A stretch of 64,000 nt of DNA from assembly GCF_900110995.1 (NCBI RefSeq), contig NZ_FOJF01000001.1, forward strand, positions 1,195,199-1,259,198, in the 5' to 3' direction. The translations under genes and the position numbers were made by a program. This document shows positions 1-7,707 of this stretch, piece by piece (within the stretch, counting starts at the first letter, position 1; the number at the start of each line of letters is the position of its first letter). The notes under the pieces are model-generated. The model was not told the DNA's origin, made no database searches, and worked only from the letters and a program-made list of their open reading frames with translations. The stretch is from Chitinophaga sp. YR573. GTDB lineage: Bacteria > Bacteroidota > Bacteroidia > Chitinophagales > Chitinophagaceae.

Positions 1-459
1 ATAATCTACATCAATATGTGAAGTTGATGGCAAACTTACTGAATATTTAATGGATACAGTTTTGGTCATAGACACAGATTAAGGATAAATAGGACAGCAA
101 AAGAACAAAACTATTATACAATATATATTTTTACAATATAAAATCCTATAATAATCCATTATACTTTTTGTCTCTTTGATTTAAAAGATAGGCAGACACA
201 CTGTGTAGTGTCGCTAACGTGCTGTAAGACAATTCATTTGTTCACTGACAATCTGGATGCATGTGCATCATTAATAATTTTGCTCTGGCTTCTTGTTCAC
301 TTAGATATAAATGCTCTCTAACTAATGCTCCGATAATAATAGAATAATTCCTAACAGCTCTTGACAGGACAAAGATGCTTTATTTGTAGCTTAATACAAT
401 AGCCACTTATGGGTATTGCTAATTTCAGGAAGAATACTTATAGGTGTAACAAAGACACT
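1..459. other. Intergenic region without a convincing gene
   Basis: This AT-rich stretch lies downstream of the CoA-transferase subunit B gene. Two short open frames look protein-like but lack a good start: one on the minus strand at 242-379 (45 codons, no ATG until codon 37) and one on the plus strand at 5-82 that ends in VLVIDTD. Both may be chance or relics. A weak inverted repeat (397-404 with 411-418, one mismatch) could help end the upstream minus-strand operon, but it lacks a strong T tract. No tRNA-like fold or promoter of the TTTG/TAnnTTTG class was seen. Confidence 0.5.
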
Positions 460-1119
460 TCAATAAAGTTGCATTTCGGGTATCTCCCCTTCGACTATCA
501 GTCGCCCGGCAGTTTTAGCTATAATCTCTTCCACGCTTACACCTGGTGCACGTTCCAATAACCGGAACCCCTCTGGTGTGATGTCTAGTACTGCCAGTTC
601 AGTTACTACCTTTTTTACACAACCAACCCCTGTAAGAGGCAGGCTACATACAGGTAATAATTTACTTTCCCCTTTAGGATTTGTATGCATCATGGCTACA
701 ATGATATTCCTGGCAGCAGCTACCAGGTCCATTGCTCCACCCATTCCTTTTACCATTTTCCCGGGGATCTTCCAGTTAGCAATATCTCCTGCATCAGAAA
801 CTTCCATTGCTCCTAATACAGTCAGATCCACCTTTCCTGCCCTTATCATTCCAAAGCTTTCTGCCGAATCAAAATAACAACCACCCGGCAATAATGTAAC
901 TGTTTCCTTGCCTGCGTTAATAAGATCAGCATCTATCTCATCTTCTGCCGGATAAGGTCCCATACCTAACAGCCCGTTCTCCGACTGCAGCATAATGGAG
1001 ATACCCTGTGGTATAAAATTAGCTACCAGCGTAGGAATGCCTATGCCTAAGTTTACATACATACCGTCACGCAGTTCCTGCGCTATTCTTTTAGCTATAC
1101 TATATTTATCTAAAGACAT
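460..1119 (-). CDS. scoB: 3-oxoacid CoA-transferase subunit B
   Basis: This is the beta subunit of a class I CoA-transferase (SCOT / AtoA / PcaJ family), which moves CoA from succinyl-CoA to a 3-oxoacid such as acetoacetate in the cytoplasm. The catalytic glutamate sits in the SENG motif (S46-E47-N48-G49), and the N-terminal GIGIPT loop is typical. The length of 219 residues is normal. The subunit A gene lies 30 bases upstream on the same strand, so the heteromer is co-transcribed. It is the last gene of the minus-strand train that begins at bamD. The exact acyl substrate (acetoacetate or 3-oxoadipate) cannot be read from the sequence; no protocatechuate genes are nearby, which favours ketone-body type use. 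Confidence 0.92.
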   Translation of the reverse strand: MSLDKYSIAKRIAQELRDGMYVNLGIGIPTLVANFIPQGISIMLQSENGLLGMGPYPAEDEIDADLINAGKETVTLLPGGCYFDSAESFGMIRAGKVDLTVLGAMEVSDAGDIANWKIPGKMVKGMGGAMDLVAAARNIIVAMMHTNPKGESKLLPVCSLPLTGVGCVKKVVTELAVLDITPEGFRLLERAPGVSVEEIIAKTAGRLIVEGEIPEMQLY

Positions 1120-1149
1120 ATTGATTCTGAGGTTTAAGGTTGGGAACCG

Positions 1150-1845
1150 TTAATTCATTTTCACCGTTTTCCGTTCAATACGTTTTTCATAATCACTGCC
1201 CTGGAATATGCGGTGTACATAGATACCAGGAACGTGTATATTATCGGGGTCCAGTTCTCCGGGTTGTACCAGGTGTTCTACTTCTGCAATGGTGATGTTA
1301 CCGGCTTTTGCCATTGAAGTACTAAAGTTGCGGGTCGTTTTACGGAAAACAAGGTTACCCATTGTATCTCCCTTCCAGGCCTTCACCATAGTAAAATCGG
1401 CATGCAGTGCCAGTTCCATCAGGTAATGCTTTCCATCGAATACACGTGATTCCTTTCCTTCAGCGATCTCTGTACCATAACCTGCAGGTGTAAAGAAGGC
1501 GGGGATGCCCATGCCTGCCATCTGTATACGGGTGGCCAGCGTACCCTGGGGGATCAGTTCCACTTCCAGTTCACCGGAAAGCAGTTGCCTTTCAAATTCA
1601 GCATTCTCCCCTACATAAGAAGACATCATCTTTTTGATCTGTCTTGTCTGCAGCAATAGCCCCAGGCCAAAATTATCAATACCAGCGTTATTGGAGATGC
1701 AGGTTAACTGCTGTATACCTTTGCGTACTAACGCAGATATACAGTTTTCCGGAATTCCGCAAAGGCCAAATCCACCCAGCATTAGTGTGGCCCCATCCCG
1801 GATGTCATGCAATGCCTCATCGGCATTTGCTACAACTTTGTTCAT
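1150..1845 (-). CDS. scoA: 3-oxoacid CoA-transferase subunit A
   Basis: This is the alpha subunit of the class I CoA-transferase encoded together with the downstream subunit B. The glycine-rich CoA-binding loop GGFGLCGIPE is at residues 24-33, and 231 residues is the usual size. Later motifs such as FFTPAGYGTEIAEG and KAWKGDTMGNLVFRKT are characteristic of the family. It is separated by 24 bases from the DUF4296 lipoprotein gene upstream and by 30 bases from subunit B downstream, consistent with one transcript. In related bacteria the pair works in acetoacetate activation or disposal linked to fatty acid or amino acid breakdown; the direction here is not known. Confidence 0.92.
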   Translation of the reverse strand: MNKVVANADEALHDIRDGATLMLGGFGLCGIPENCISALVRKGIQQLTCISNNAGIDNFGLGLLLQTRQIKKMMSSYVGENAEFERQLLSGELEVELIPQGTLATRIQMAGMGIPAFFTPAGYGTEIAEGKESRVFDGKHYLMELALHADFTMVKAWKGDTMGNLVFRKTTRNFSTSMAKAGNITIAEVEHLVQPGELDPDNIHVPGIYVHRIFQGSDYEKRIERKTVKMN

Positions 1846-1869
1846 GTTTTGGTGTTTTGTGCAGAGAGC

Positions 1870-2355
1870 TTATCGTTTGAGTTCCACCCTCTTATTTTTC
1901 TTAACAAATGGAATAATAGTATCGCGTACGACTGAAATTAGCACATTCTTACCAAATGGCAAAGGTGTCTGCGGATTGTTGATATACTCCTTTATCAGCG
2001 TGCCATTCTCTACTGCATCCTTCTCTGCAGTAACTACATCTTTCATCATGTCATATACCTCTCTAAACCTGTCAGGATGACTTTCATAAAAGTCATAGCT
2101 TTTCCTGAACTGTTTTACAGTCAGTTTATGCAGCTGTAATATCTGGGTATAATATATTTTCACTTTGTCCTGGCGCACAGAATCCGGCAGCGGCATACCA
2201 TGATCACCGCTTTCACTACTGTATACATCAGCCAGATTCATATCTATCAGCACATCCCTCATTTCTTCCTTGGAAAGGACACCCTCAGGAACCCTGTCGG
2301 CCTGTCCACAGGCAATAGTAAACAGCAAAAGAAAAACGATAACGATCCTATACAT
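1870..2355 (-). CDS. DUF4296 domain lipoprotein
   Basis: A 161-residue protein with a lipoprotein signal: a hydrophobic stretch at residues 4-15 followed by a cysteine at C16 in LLFTIAC, so it should be lipid-anchored. The body matches the small Bacteroidota family DUF4296: a helical N-terminal part (LSKEEMRDVLIDMNLADVY) followed by a second helical part rich in Tyr and Phe. Members are of unknown function. It lies 30 bases downstream of porD and 24 bases upstream of the CoA-transferase genes. Proximity to porD suggests an envelope role, but nothing in the sequence shows a reaction or partner. The last residues are basic (KKNKRVELKR). Confidence 0.8.
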   Translation of the reverse strand: MYRIVIVFLLLFTIACGQADRVPEGVLSKEEMRDVLIDMNLADVYSSESGDHGMPLPDSVRQDKVKIYYTQILQLHKLTVKQFRKSYDFYESHPDRFREVYDMMKDVVTAEKDAVENGTLIKEYINNPQTPLPFGKNVLISVVRDTIIPFVKKNKRVELKR

Positions 2356-2385
2356 AAAATATTTTCCTCTTAATACAGTACAAAG

Positions 2386-3330
2386 CTATTTCATCTGCTG
2401 GTATTTTGCAGCATTGGTTACGTCCATTTGTGCAAGTAACTGGGCTGCACGGGATTTTTCCTGTGGGGGAGCTTTGGAAAATATCTTTTGCAGTTCGTCC
2501 GATTTGGAAGTAAAGAAGGTCGCCATCAGCATAGAGTTAGGGATATCCTGATATACTGCATATAACATGTTCAGGCAGTTCATGACCGCACCTCGTCCTT
2601 TTGTCATATCATCATACATCACATCCAGTCCCTGCCTGTGGTATTGATACATCACATCATGAAAACGGCTGAATTTTACATTCAGCAGGTTATCCTGCAA
2701 CCAGTAGCGGTTACGGTTACCTTCAAAAGGTTTCCATCCTGCTATATCCTTACCATCCGGTGCATTACTTACAATGTTCAATGCCTTTTTGAAAAACGCA
2801 TCACCACCACGGGGAGAAAAAGAGTCGTTATCCAGTCCCAGGATGATGTAGGCATAATAAGCCAGGGTAGCCGTTAAATTAGATGCCAGCGGATCATTCC
2901 CTACTACACGGTTATCACTGAATTCCAGTGGCTGGAATTCAACATAACGGAATACGATGTTATTATCCTGCATGTTGAGCAGACTGCTTACATATCCGGA
3001 ATTAAATACCGGACGTGTGGCCTGTATGGTGAGTGTAGCTTTGTATTGGTTACCACCCATATCACCTGTGATGTTGAGCAGGAAATTACATTCTATCCGT
3101 TCAGCAGGTGTATATACATCATCAGACCAGCGACGGCCATTCATAAACTCCTTGATAGAATTTTGCAGGGTGGTGAACATCTTCTTATCAGAACCGCTTA
3201 TCTGGTTACTGTTAACGGTAACATTTACACGCAGTTCCTGTGCCTGTATTGACACAGCAGTAAACAGTATTATCAGTAATAAGAAGCCCGTCTTCAATTG
3301 TAGATTATTTACCATTATACAGATTTTCAT
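2386..3330 (-). CDS. porD: PorD / DUF4835 family secreted protein
   Basis: A 314-residue periplasmic or envelope protein of the DUF4835 family, listed in Bacteroidota as type IX secretion system protein PorD. The signal peptide covers roughly residues 1-30 and ends near SIQAQE. The mature part starts with ELRVNVTVNSNQISGSD and contains the conserved region around RNRYWLQDNLL. The start codon overlaps the coaBC stop as ATGA (3327-3330), which supports this start over the internal ATG at codon 6 and implies translational coupling. The role in T9SS or gliding comes from studies of family members; no biochemical activity is known. The placement after coaBC is common in the phylum. Confidence 0.82.
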   Translation of the reverse strand: MKICIMVNNLQLKTGFLLLIILFTAVSIQAQELRVNVTVNSNQISGSDKKMFTTLQNSIKEFMNGRRWSDDVYTPAERIECNFLLNITGDMGGNQYKATLTIQATRPVFNSGYVSSLLNMQDNNIVFRYVEFQPLEFSDNRVVGNDPLASNLTATLAYYAYIILGLDNDSFSPRGGDAFFKKALNIVSNAPDGKDIAGWKPFEGNRNRYWLQDNLLNVKFSRFHDVMYQYHRQGLDVMYDDMTKGRGAVMNCLNMLYAVYQDIPNSMLMATFFTSKSDELQKIFSKAPPQEKSRAAQLLAQMDVTNAAKYQQMK

Positions 3331-4526
3331 ACGTTCCGGCTTTGGAGAATGTCTGTTATTGCAGTAACAATATCCTTTGCCACTTCCTGTTTGGATTTCA
3401 GGGGCAGGTCTTTTGCTACACCGTTACGGTCAAACAGGGTTACTTTGTTGGTATCATAGTTAAACCCGGCACCCGGATCATTCAGGGAATTCATCACTAT
3501 CAGGTCCAGGTTCTTTTCACGTAACTTCTTTAACGCATACTCCTTCTCATTATTCGTTTCCAGTGAAAACCCTACCAGCACCTGCCCTGCGGGACGGTCG
3601 GTTCCCAGCGTACGCAGGATATCCTGTGTTTTCTCCAGTTCCAGTGTCAGCTCATCTCCTGCTCCCTTTTTGATCTTCTTATCTTCCACAAACTTAGGGC
3701 GATAATCAGCAACTGCTGCGGCCATTACTACCACATCAGATGTGTAAAAATGTGCTTTGCTGCTGTTCAGCATATCCGCAGCTGTTACCACCCTGATGGT
3801 GTTTACAGTGGAAGATAAGTGAGTAGGTCCCAGTACTAATGTTACCTCTGCACCAGCAGCTGCCAGCGCTTCTGCAATGGCAATACCCATCTTCCCACTG
3901 GAATGATTGCTTATATAACGTACAGGGTCGAGTGGTTCTTGTGTAGGACCAGCAGTAACCAGGGCTTTTTTCCCGGTTAATGGTTTTTTATCTTCAAAAT
4001 GAGTGTGCAGGTAGGTGACGATATCTGCCGGTTCAGCCATACGGCCCTCTCCAAACAGTCCGCTGGCCAGTTCTCCTTTCTCTACCGGCAGTTGTTTATG
4101 CCCGTAAGACAGGAGTTTTTCAATATTATGGCGGGTAGCTGTGTGATGCCACATATCTTCATCCATAGCCGGCGCAAAAAGCACAGGACAGGTAGCAGAG
4201 AGATAAGTAGCCAGTAACAGGTTATCACAGAAGCCATTAGCCATTTTGGCAATGGTGTTGGCAGAAGCGGGAGCTATCAGCATTACATCTGCCCAGCGCC
4301 CCAGCATAACATGGTTATTCCAGCTCTGGTTATCGCTGATGGTGACAGGTACTTCGTGTTTTGATAAGGTAGCCAGTGTAAGAGGCGTAATAAAATCACA
4401 GGCGGCCGGGGTCATAATCACTTTCACATCAGCACCTTCTTTTACCAACAGCCGGACAATGGTAGCCGCTTTGTAAGCTGCAATACTGCCTGATACGCCG
4501 AGTAAGATCTTTTTTCCTTGAAGCAT
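3327..4526 (-). CDS. coaBC: Bifunctional phosphopantothenoylcysteine decarboxylase / phosphopantothenate-cysteine ligase
   Basis: This enzyme carries out two steps of coenzyme A synthesis: CoaB couples 4'-phosphopantothenate to cysteine using CTP, and CoaC decarboxylates the product with FMN. With the start at 4526 it has 399 residues. The N-terminal flavoprotein half begins MLQGKKILLGVSGSIAAYK and has the catalytic histidine in WNNHVML (H72) and the PASANTIAKMANG loop. The CoaB half begins near TAGPTQEPLDPVRYISN (about residue 190). An in-frame ATG 39 bases upstream lies inside a 12-bp hairpin that ends the previous gene, so the start at 4526, just after the T tract, is preferred. The stop overlaps porD by four bases. 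Confidence 0.93.
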   Translation of the reverse strand: MLQGKKILLGVSGSIAAYKAATIVRLLVKEGADVKVIMTPAACDFITPLTLATLSKHEVPVTISDNQSWNNHVMLGRWADVMLIAPASANTIAKMANGFCDNLLLATYLSATCPVLFAPAMDEDMWHHTATRHNIEKLLSYGHKQLPVEKGELASGLFGEGRMAEPADIVTYLHTHFEDKKPLTGKKALVTAGPTQEPLDPVRYISNHSSGKMGIAIAEALAAAGAEVTLVLGPTHLSSTVNTIRVVTAADMLNSSKAHFYTSDVVVMAAAVADYRPKFVEDKKIKKGAGDELTLELEKTQDILRTLGTDRPAGQVLVGFSLETNNEKEYALKKLREKNLDLIVMNSLNDPGAGFNYDTNKVTLFDRNGVAKDLPLKSKQEVAKDIVTAITDILQSRNV

Positions 4527-4535
4527 ATAAATAAA

Positions 4536-4565
4536 ATGGCGGCAGAATGTTATTTCTGCCGCCAT
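4536..4565 (-). terminator. Rho-independent terminator after the omega-like gene
   Basis: A perfect 12-bp inverted repeat (4536-4547 with 4554-4565, stem ATGGCGGCAGAA) with a 6-base loop. On the minus strand it is followed by TTTATTTAT. It lies 26 bases past the stop of the omega-like gene and ends 9 bases before the coaBC start, so it could also act as an attenuator for coaBC. Confidence 0.8.
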
Positions 4566-4591
4566 GAAGTTAGATATTTTTCAGTCATTAC

Positions 4592-4933
4592 TTAACTATA
4601 CAGGTCGTCATCATTTCTTCTGAAATAGATCTTGTCTTCCAGAAATTCCTGTGTAGCCTGGATAGCAGGATTAGCCATTCTTTCGTAGAAACGGGAAATC
4701 TCTATCTGCTCCTTGTTCTCATGCACTTCTTCCAGGTTATCTGTATGGCTGGCAAATTCTTCCAGTTTGGAGTGCAGCTCTTCCTTTACAGATATGTTGA
4801 TCTGATTGGCGCGTTTGGCTATTACGGCAATAGATTCATACAGGTTACCAGTTTTGCTCTTAATCTCGGTAGTACTTTTGGTTTCCACCATCGGATTAAT
4901 ACTACTGGTCAGGCCTCTTTTTATTTTGCTCAT
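4592..4933 (-). CDS. rpoZ: DNA-directed RNA polymerase omega subunit family protein
   Basis: A 113-residue protein of the Bacteroidota RNA polymerase omega (RpoZ / Rpb6) family, which helps assemble the beta-prime subunit. The recognisable core is TGNLYESIAVIAKRANQI (about residues 28-45), matching the helix that in other omega subunits contains the AKRA motif. The rest is acidic and helical, ending in FLEDKIYFRRNDDD. It lies 23 bases downstream of bamD and is followed by a strong hairpin terminator before coaBC. This bamD-rpoZ-coaBC order is usual for the phylum. Divergence from proteobacterial omega is large, so the assignment rests on the short core motif and on context. Confidence 0.8.
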   Translation of the reverse strand: MSKIKRGLTSSINPMVETKSTTEIKSKTGNLYESIAVIAKRANQINISVKEELHSKLEEFASHTDNLEEVHENKEQIEISRFYERMANPAIQATQEFLEDKIYFRRNDDDLYS

Positions 4934-4956
4934 TCTCCAGGGAATTATATTGTTTA

Positions 4957-5805
4957 TTAATTGATGTTGTCTAAGCTTGATCTTTTATGCTCGGGCTTGG
5001 TATAAGACTCGAGTATTTTGATATTGCTTTGTGCTAAGTTATAGTATTTTTCGGCATCAGGCTTCAAATGACTATCCGGATAGTGTTCTGCAAAGTCCAG
5101 GTATTCGGTTAAAACGTCATCGTAGCGTTCTTTCTGCTTATCCATGATACTATGTTCAGCATATTTGAAGTAAGCCTTGATAGCCATGTATTTATAATCA
5201 TCACTCTTATCAGAATCCGGGTAGTTACGCATCAGGCTTTTGAATGAAATAGCAGCTGATTTGTAATATCCCAGGTTATAATAGAGTTCTGCACTGTTGA
5301 ATTCTTTCTTTTCCAGTTTTTTACGGCATAATTCGATCACCAGGTTAGCTTCAGCTACTTTATCGGAAGTAGGGTAGTTATTGATGAAGGTCTGCAGGGC
5401 AGCAATTGCCTTTTGTGTATTTGTCTGGTCCAGGGGTATTTTAGGAGATTGCTTGTAGTAGCAATAAGCCTGCATATAGTCCATTTCAGTGGCGCGTGGG
5501 CTGTTCGGGAAGTTATCCAGGTAGTTCTTAAAATAGAAACCAGCCTGTACATAGTCCTTTAACTTATAGGAGCAGTAGCAATACTTATAATATATAGGTT
5601 CATACTTTTCAGTACCCTTATATACCTGAAACAGCGATTCGTATAATCCCTGAGCTGAAGTCCACTTCTTTTTTTCGTAAAGTTTGTCGGCATAAGCAAG
5701 CTTGGCCTCATAGTCCTTACTTTTTTCAATTCTACGCAGCTCCACATTACAGGAAGAAGCTATAACTACTAATAAAAGACTGATGTATATGAGAATTTTC
5801 CGCAT
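4957..5805 (-). CDS. bamD: Outer membrane protein assembly factor BamD
   Basis: A TPR lipoprotein that works with BamA to insert beta-barrel proteins into the outer membrane. The start at 5805 is chosen because it gives a clean lipoprotein signal (MRKILIYISLLLVVIASSC, Cys at residue 19); a start four codons further upstream would add MPTF. With this start it is 282 residues, the usual size. Tandem TPR helices follow from about residue 30 (LAYADKLYEKKKWTSAQGLY, YYKSAAISFKSLMRNYPDSD, YLDFAEHYPDSHLKPDAEKY). It is the first gene of the minus-strand train and diverges from mraZ. A TAnnTTTG box sits 9 bases before the start codon. Confidence 0.92.
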   Translation of the reverse strand: MRKILIYISLLLVVIASSCNVELRRIEKSKDYEAKLAYADKLYEKKKWTSAQGLYESLFQVYKGTEKYEPIYYKYCYCSYKLKDYVQAGFYFKNYLDNFPNSPRATEMDYMQAYCYYKQSPKIPLDQTNTQKAIAALQTFINNYPTSDKVAEANLVIELCRKKLEKKEFNSAELYYNLGYYKSAAISFKSLMRNYPDSDKSDDYKYMAIKAYFKYAEHSIMDKQKERYDDVLTEYLDFAEHYPDSHLKPDAEKYYNLAQSNIKILESYTKPEHKRSSLDNIN

Positions 5806-5814
5806 AAATGTGGG

Positions 5815-5822
5815 CAAAGTTA
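5815..5822 (-). promoter_or_regulatory. Possible -7 promoter box for bamD
   Basis: On the minus strand the sequence TAACTTTG matches the Bacteroidota -7 consensus TAnnTTTG exactly and ends 9 bases before the bamD ATG, implying a very short leader. No TTTG was found at the expected -33 distance, so support is partial. Confidence 0.4.
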
Positions 5823-6041
5823 AGAATTAAATGTAAATGTAAGATAGGGAAGGAATTGAAGCTGTTAAAATTTTGCAAAAGCCGGATACCCCACTTTTTA
5901 CCACAATGGGTTAAAAATGATCTTTCCGGAGTCTTTTATGGTATACTGGTATAGTTAATCTATACGCTAACCGCGCACTTTTTGTCTTTAAGTGCGGGAA
6001 TGTACCCGATGAACATGACGGAGAATGAACCACATAGCAGT

Positions 6042-6163
6042 TTATAAACAAATTAACTACTGTTTTGAACAATTTATCCACATTTGCATTCACACTATCC
6101 ACATTGAGCCATGAAAAAAGGTGCTATAACTCACTCCTACAGGCATAAAGGTGCTGTGGAAAA
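6042..6163. promoter_or_regulatory. Cluster of DnaA-box-like sites
   Basis: The 9-mer TTATCCACA at 6074-6082 is a perfect DnaA box (TTATNCACA). TTATAAACA (6042-6050), CTATCCACA (6095-6103) and, on the minus strand, TTTTCCACA (6155-6163) each differ by one base. By simple arithmetic at even base composition about 0.3 such matches are expected in 430 bases over both strands; four are seen. An AT-rich run follows the last box. This could be a replication origin or a DnaA-responsive control region for the dcw cluster; the sequence alone does not decide. Confidence 0.5.
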
Positions 6164-6191
6164 AATATATATTCCAATTACTCGTTAGAGA

Positions 6192-6216
6192 GTGGGAAAA
6201 AGTGTTATTTTGTGTT
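6192..6216 (+). promoter_or_regulatory. Candidate MraZ operator repeats
   Basis: GTGGG (6192), GTGTT (6202) and GTGTT (6212) are spaced exactly 10 bases apart, ending 34 bases before the mraZ ATG, with a fourth degenerate unit ATGGA at 6222. MraZ is known to bind tandem TGGGN repeats with 10-base periodicity upstream of its own gene. Only the first unit is a perfect match, so autoregulation is an inference. Confidence 0.5.
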
Positions 6217-6250
6217 AGGAAATGGAATTTAAGGACTTTCTCCCCCAAGT

Positions 6251-6718
6251 ATGACAGGTTTTCTGGGTGAATACGAGGCTACGCTAGACGCAAAGGGGCG
6301 CTTTTTACTACCTGCTGGATTTAAAAAACAGCTTGCAGAAAGCGCCGGAGACCAGTATGTCATCAACCGGGGGTTCGAAAAATGTTTGTCTTTATATCCC
6401 ATGAGTGAATGGCAGCCAATTTTTGAGAAGATCAGCAAGCTGAACGACTTTGACCCGAAAGTTAGGGAATTCCGCCGCTATTTCCTCAATGGTGCAACCA
6501 TTGTTGAACTGGACAGTGCAGGAAGATTATTATTACCAAAAGGCCTGATGTCGTATGCCAACCTTGAAAAAGACATTGTACTGGCAGCGGCTTCAAATAA
6601 AATAGAGATCTGGGATAAAATAAAATACCAGGAGTTCTTTGAAAATTTTTCACCAGGATCGTTTAGTGATCTTGCTCAGCAGGTAATGGGAGGTGGAGAT
6701 AACAACATTTCGATTTAA
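6251..6718 (+). CDS. mraZ: Transcriptional regulator MraZ
   Basis: First gene of the dcw cluster. MraZ is a DNA-binding protein built from two SpoVT/AbrB-like swapped-hairpin halves; both are visible, each with a DxxGR core: DAKGRFLLPAGF (about residues 13-24) and ELDSAGRLLLPKGL (about residues 86-99). The length of 155 residues is typical. In other bacteria it binds repeats upstream of itself and modulates dcw transcription; 10-bp-spaced GTG repeats are present 34-59 bases before the start. The ATG at 6251 follows a C-rich stretch with no Shine-Dalgarno sequence. The rsmH start lies 4 bases after its stop, which indicates one operon. Confidence 0.95.
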   Translation: MTGFLGEYEATLDAKGRFLLPAGFKKQLAESAGDQYVINRGFEKCLSLYPMSEWQPIFEKISKLNDFDPKVREFRRYFLNGATIVELDSAGRLLLPKGLMSYANLEKDIVLAAASNKIEIWDKIKYQEFFENFSPGSFSDLAQQVMGGGDNNISI

Positions 6719-6722
6719 GAGT

Positions 6723-7631
6723 ATGGGAGAACCTTCACAATATCACCTGCCCGTATTACTGCAGGAAGTGATCACGCAGCTACAGATCCGCCCGGATGGG
6801 GTGTATGTAGATGCCACTTTTGGCGGAGGCGGCCATTCCAGGGCAATACTGGAACAGCTGAATGAAAACGGGCAGCTCATCGTGTTTGACCAGGATGAAG
6901 ATGCGTATAACAACCGGATAGATGACCCCAGGGTCACCTTTGTACAACACAACTTCCGGCATATGCAGCGTTTTCTGAAACTCTATAAAACAGCTCCTGT
7001 AGATGGTATACTGGCTGATCTGGGGGTATCCTCCTGGCAGTTTGATACCGCCGAAAGAGGATTCAGCACCCGGTTTGAAGGTGCACTGGATATGAGAATG
7101 GACCAGCGGGCTACCCTTACGGCCGCCCAATTGCTGCAAACCTATTCAGAACACCAGCTTCATCTGATGTTCCAGGATTACGGAGAAGTCACAAACGCAA
7201 AGACCCTGGCAAAAACAATTGTACAGCAACGCAAGGCCCGGCCCATGCGCACCATCAATGAGTTTAAATCAGTAATACAACCTATAGTAAAAGGAAATCC
7301 GCAGAAATACCTGGCGCAGGTGTTCCAGGCACTCCGGATAGCAGTGAATGATGAACTGGGAGCATTGAAAGATTTACTGGTACAGTCTGCCGAAATATTA
7401 AAACCCGGAGGCAAACTGGCGATGATCACTTTCCACTCTCTGGAAGACAGGCTGGTGAAGAATTTTATGAAGACAGGGCAATTTGAGATACAGGATGATC
7501 AGTATTCATTCGAAACTCCTGCCAAACTGTTCAGACTAATTACCAAAAAACCGGTAACTGCCAGCGAGGAAGAACTGAAACGTAATACAAGGTCCCGGAG
7601 TGCGAAACTGAGGGTAGCCGAAAAGATATAA
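6723..7631 (+). CDS. rsmH: 16S rRNA (cytosine(1402)-N4)-methyltransferase
   Basis: RsmH (MraW) uses S-adenosylmethionine to methylate N4 of C1402 in 16S rRNA. The SAM-binding loop DATFGGGGHSRAIL is near residues 25-38 (numbering from the ATG at 6723), followed by DGILADLGVSSWQFD, a hallmark of the family, and GKLAMITFHSLEDRLVK near the C terminus. The start at 6723 gives 302 residues and lies 4 bases after the mraZ stop; an in-frame ATG at 6693 would overlap mraZ by 26 bases and add a non-conserved extension. The 76-base gap before ftsL holds a small inverted repeat. Confidence 0.95.
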   Translation: MGEPSQYHLPVLLQEVITQLQIRPDGVYVDATFGGGGHSRAILEQLNENGQLIVFDQDEDAYNNRIDDPRVTFVQHNFRHMQRFLKLYKTAPVDGILADLGVSSWQFDTAERGFSTRFEGALDMRMDQRATLTAAQLLQTYSEHQLHLMFQDYGEVTNAKTLAKTIVQQRKARPMRTINEFKSVIQPIVKGNPQKYLAQVFQALRIAVNDELGALKDLLVQSAEILKPGGKLAMITFHSLEDRLVKNFMKTGQFEIQDDQYSFETPAKLFRLITKKPVTASEEELKRNTRSRSAKLRVAEKI

Positions 7632-7652
7632 GACAGATTATGAATCCGCTAT

Positions 7653-7686
7653 GCCAATGTGCTTGTTATGCGACAGGTACATTGGC
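7653..7686 (+). repeat. Inverted repeat between rsmH and ftsL
   Basis: GCCAATGT (7653-7660) and ACATTGGC (7679-7686) form a perfect 8-bp stem with an 18-base loop. There is no T tract, so it is not a standard terminator. A 17-codon open frame (7640-7693, MNPLCQCACYATGTLAY) spans it; translation is unproven. Confidence 0.45.
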
Positions 7687-7707
7687 TTATTAGCTAAATA
7701 AAAGACC

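Larger units (their letters stand above)
5823..6250. other. Divergent bamD-mraZ intergenic region
   Basis: About 430 bases with no supported gene. They hold a 7-bp inverted repeat (CGCACTT 5974-5980 with AAGTGCG 5990-5996), four DnaA-box-like 9-mers (6042-6163), an A/T run (6160-6182) and 10-bp-spaced GTG repeats before mraZ (6192-6216). A minus-strand open frame at 5911-6102 has no recognisable product and overlaps these sites, so it was not called. Confidence 0.6.

Noticed and set aside
397..418. Inverted repeat CAATAGCC/GGGTATTG as terminator of the CoA-transferase operon
   Set aside because: The stem has a mismatch and few G-C pairs, and there is no T tract on the minus strand.
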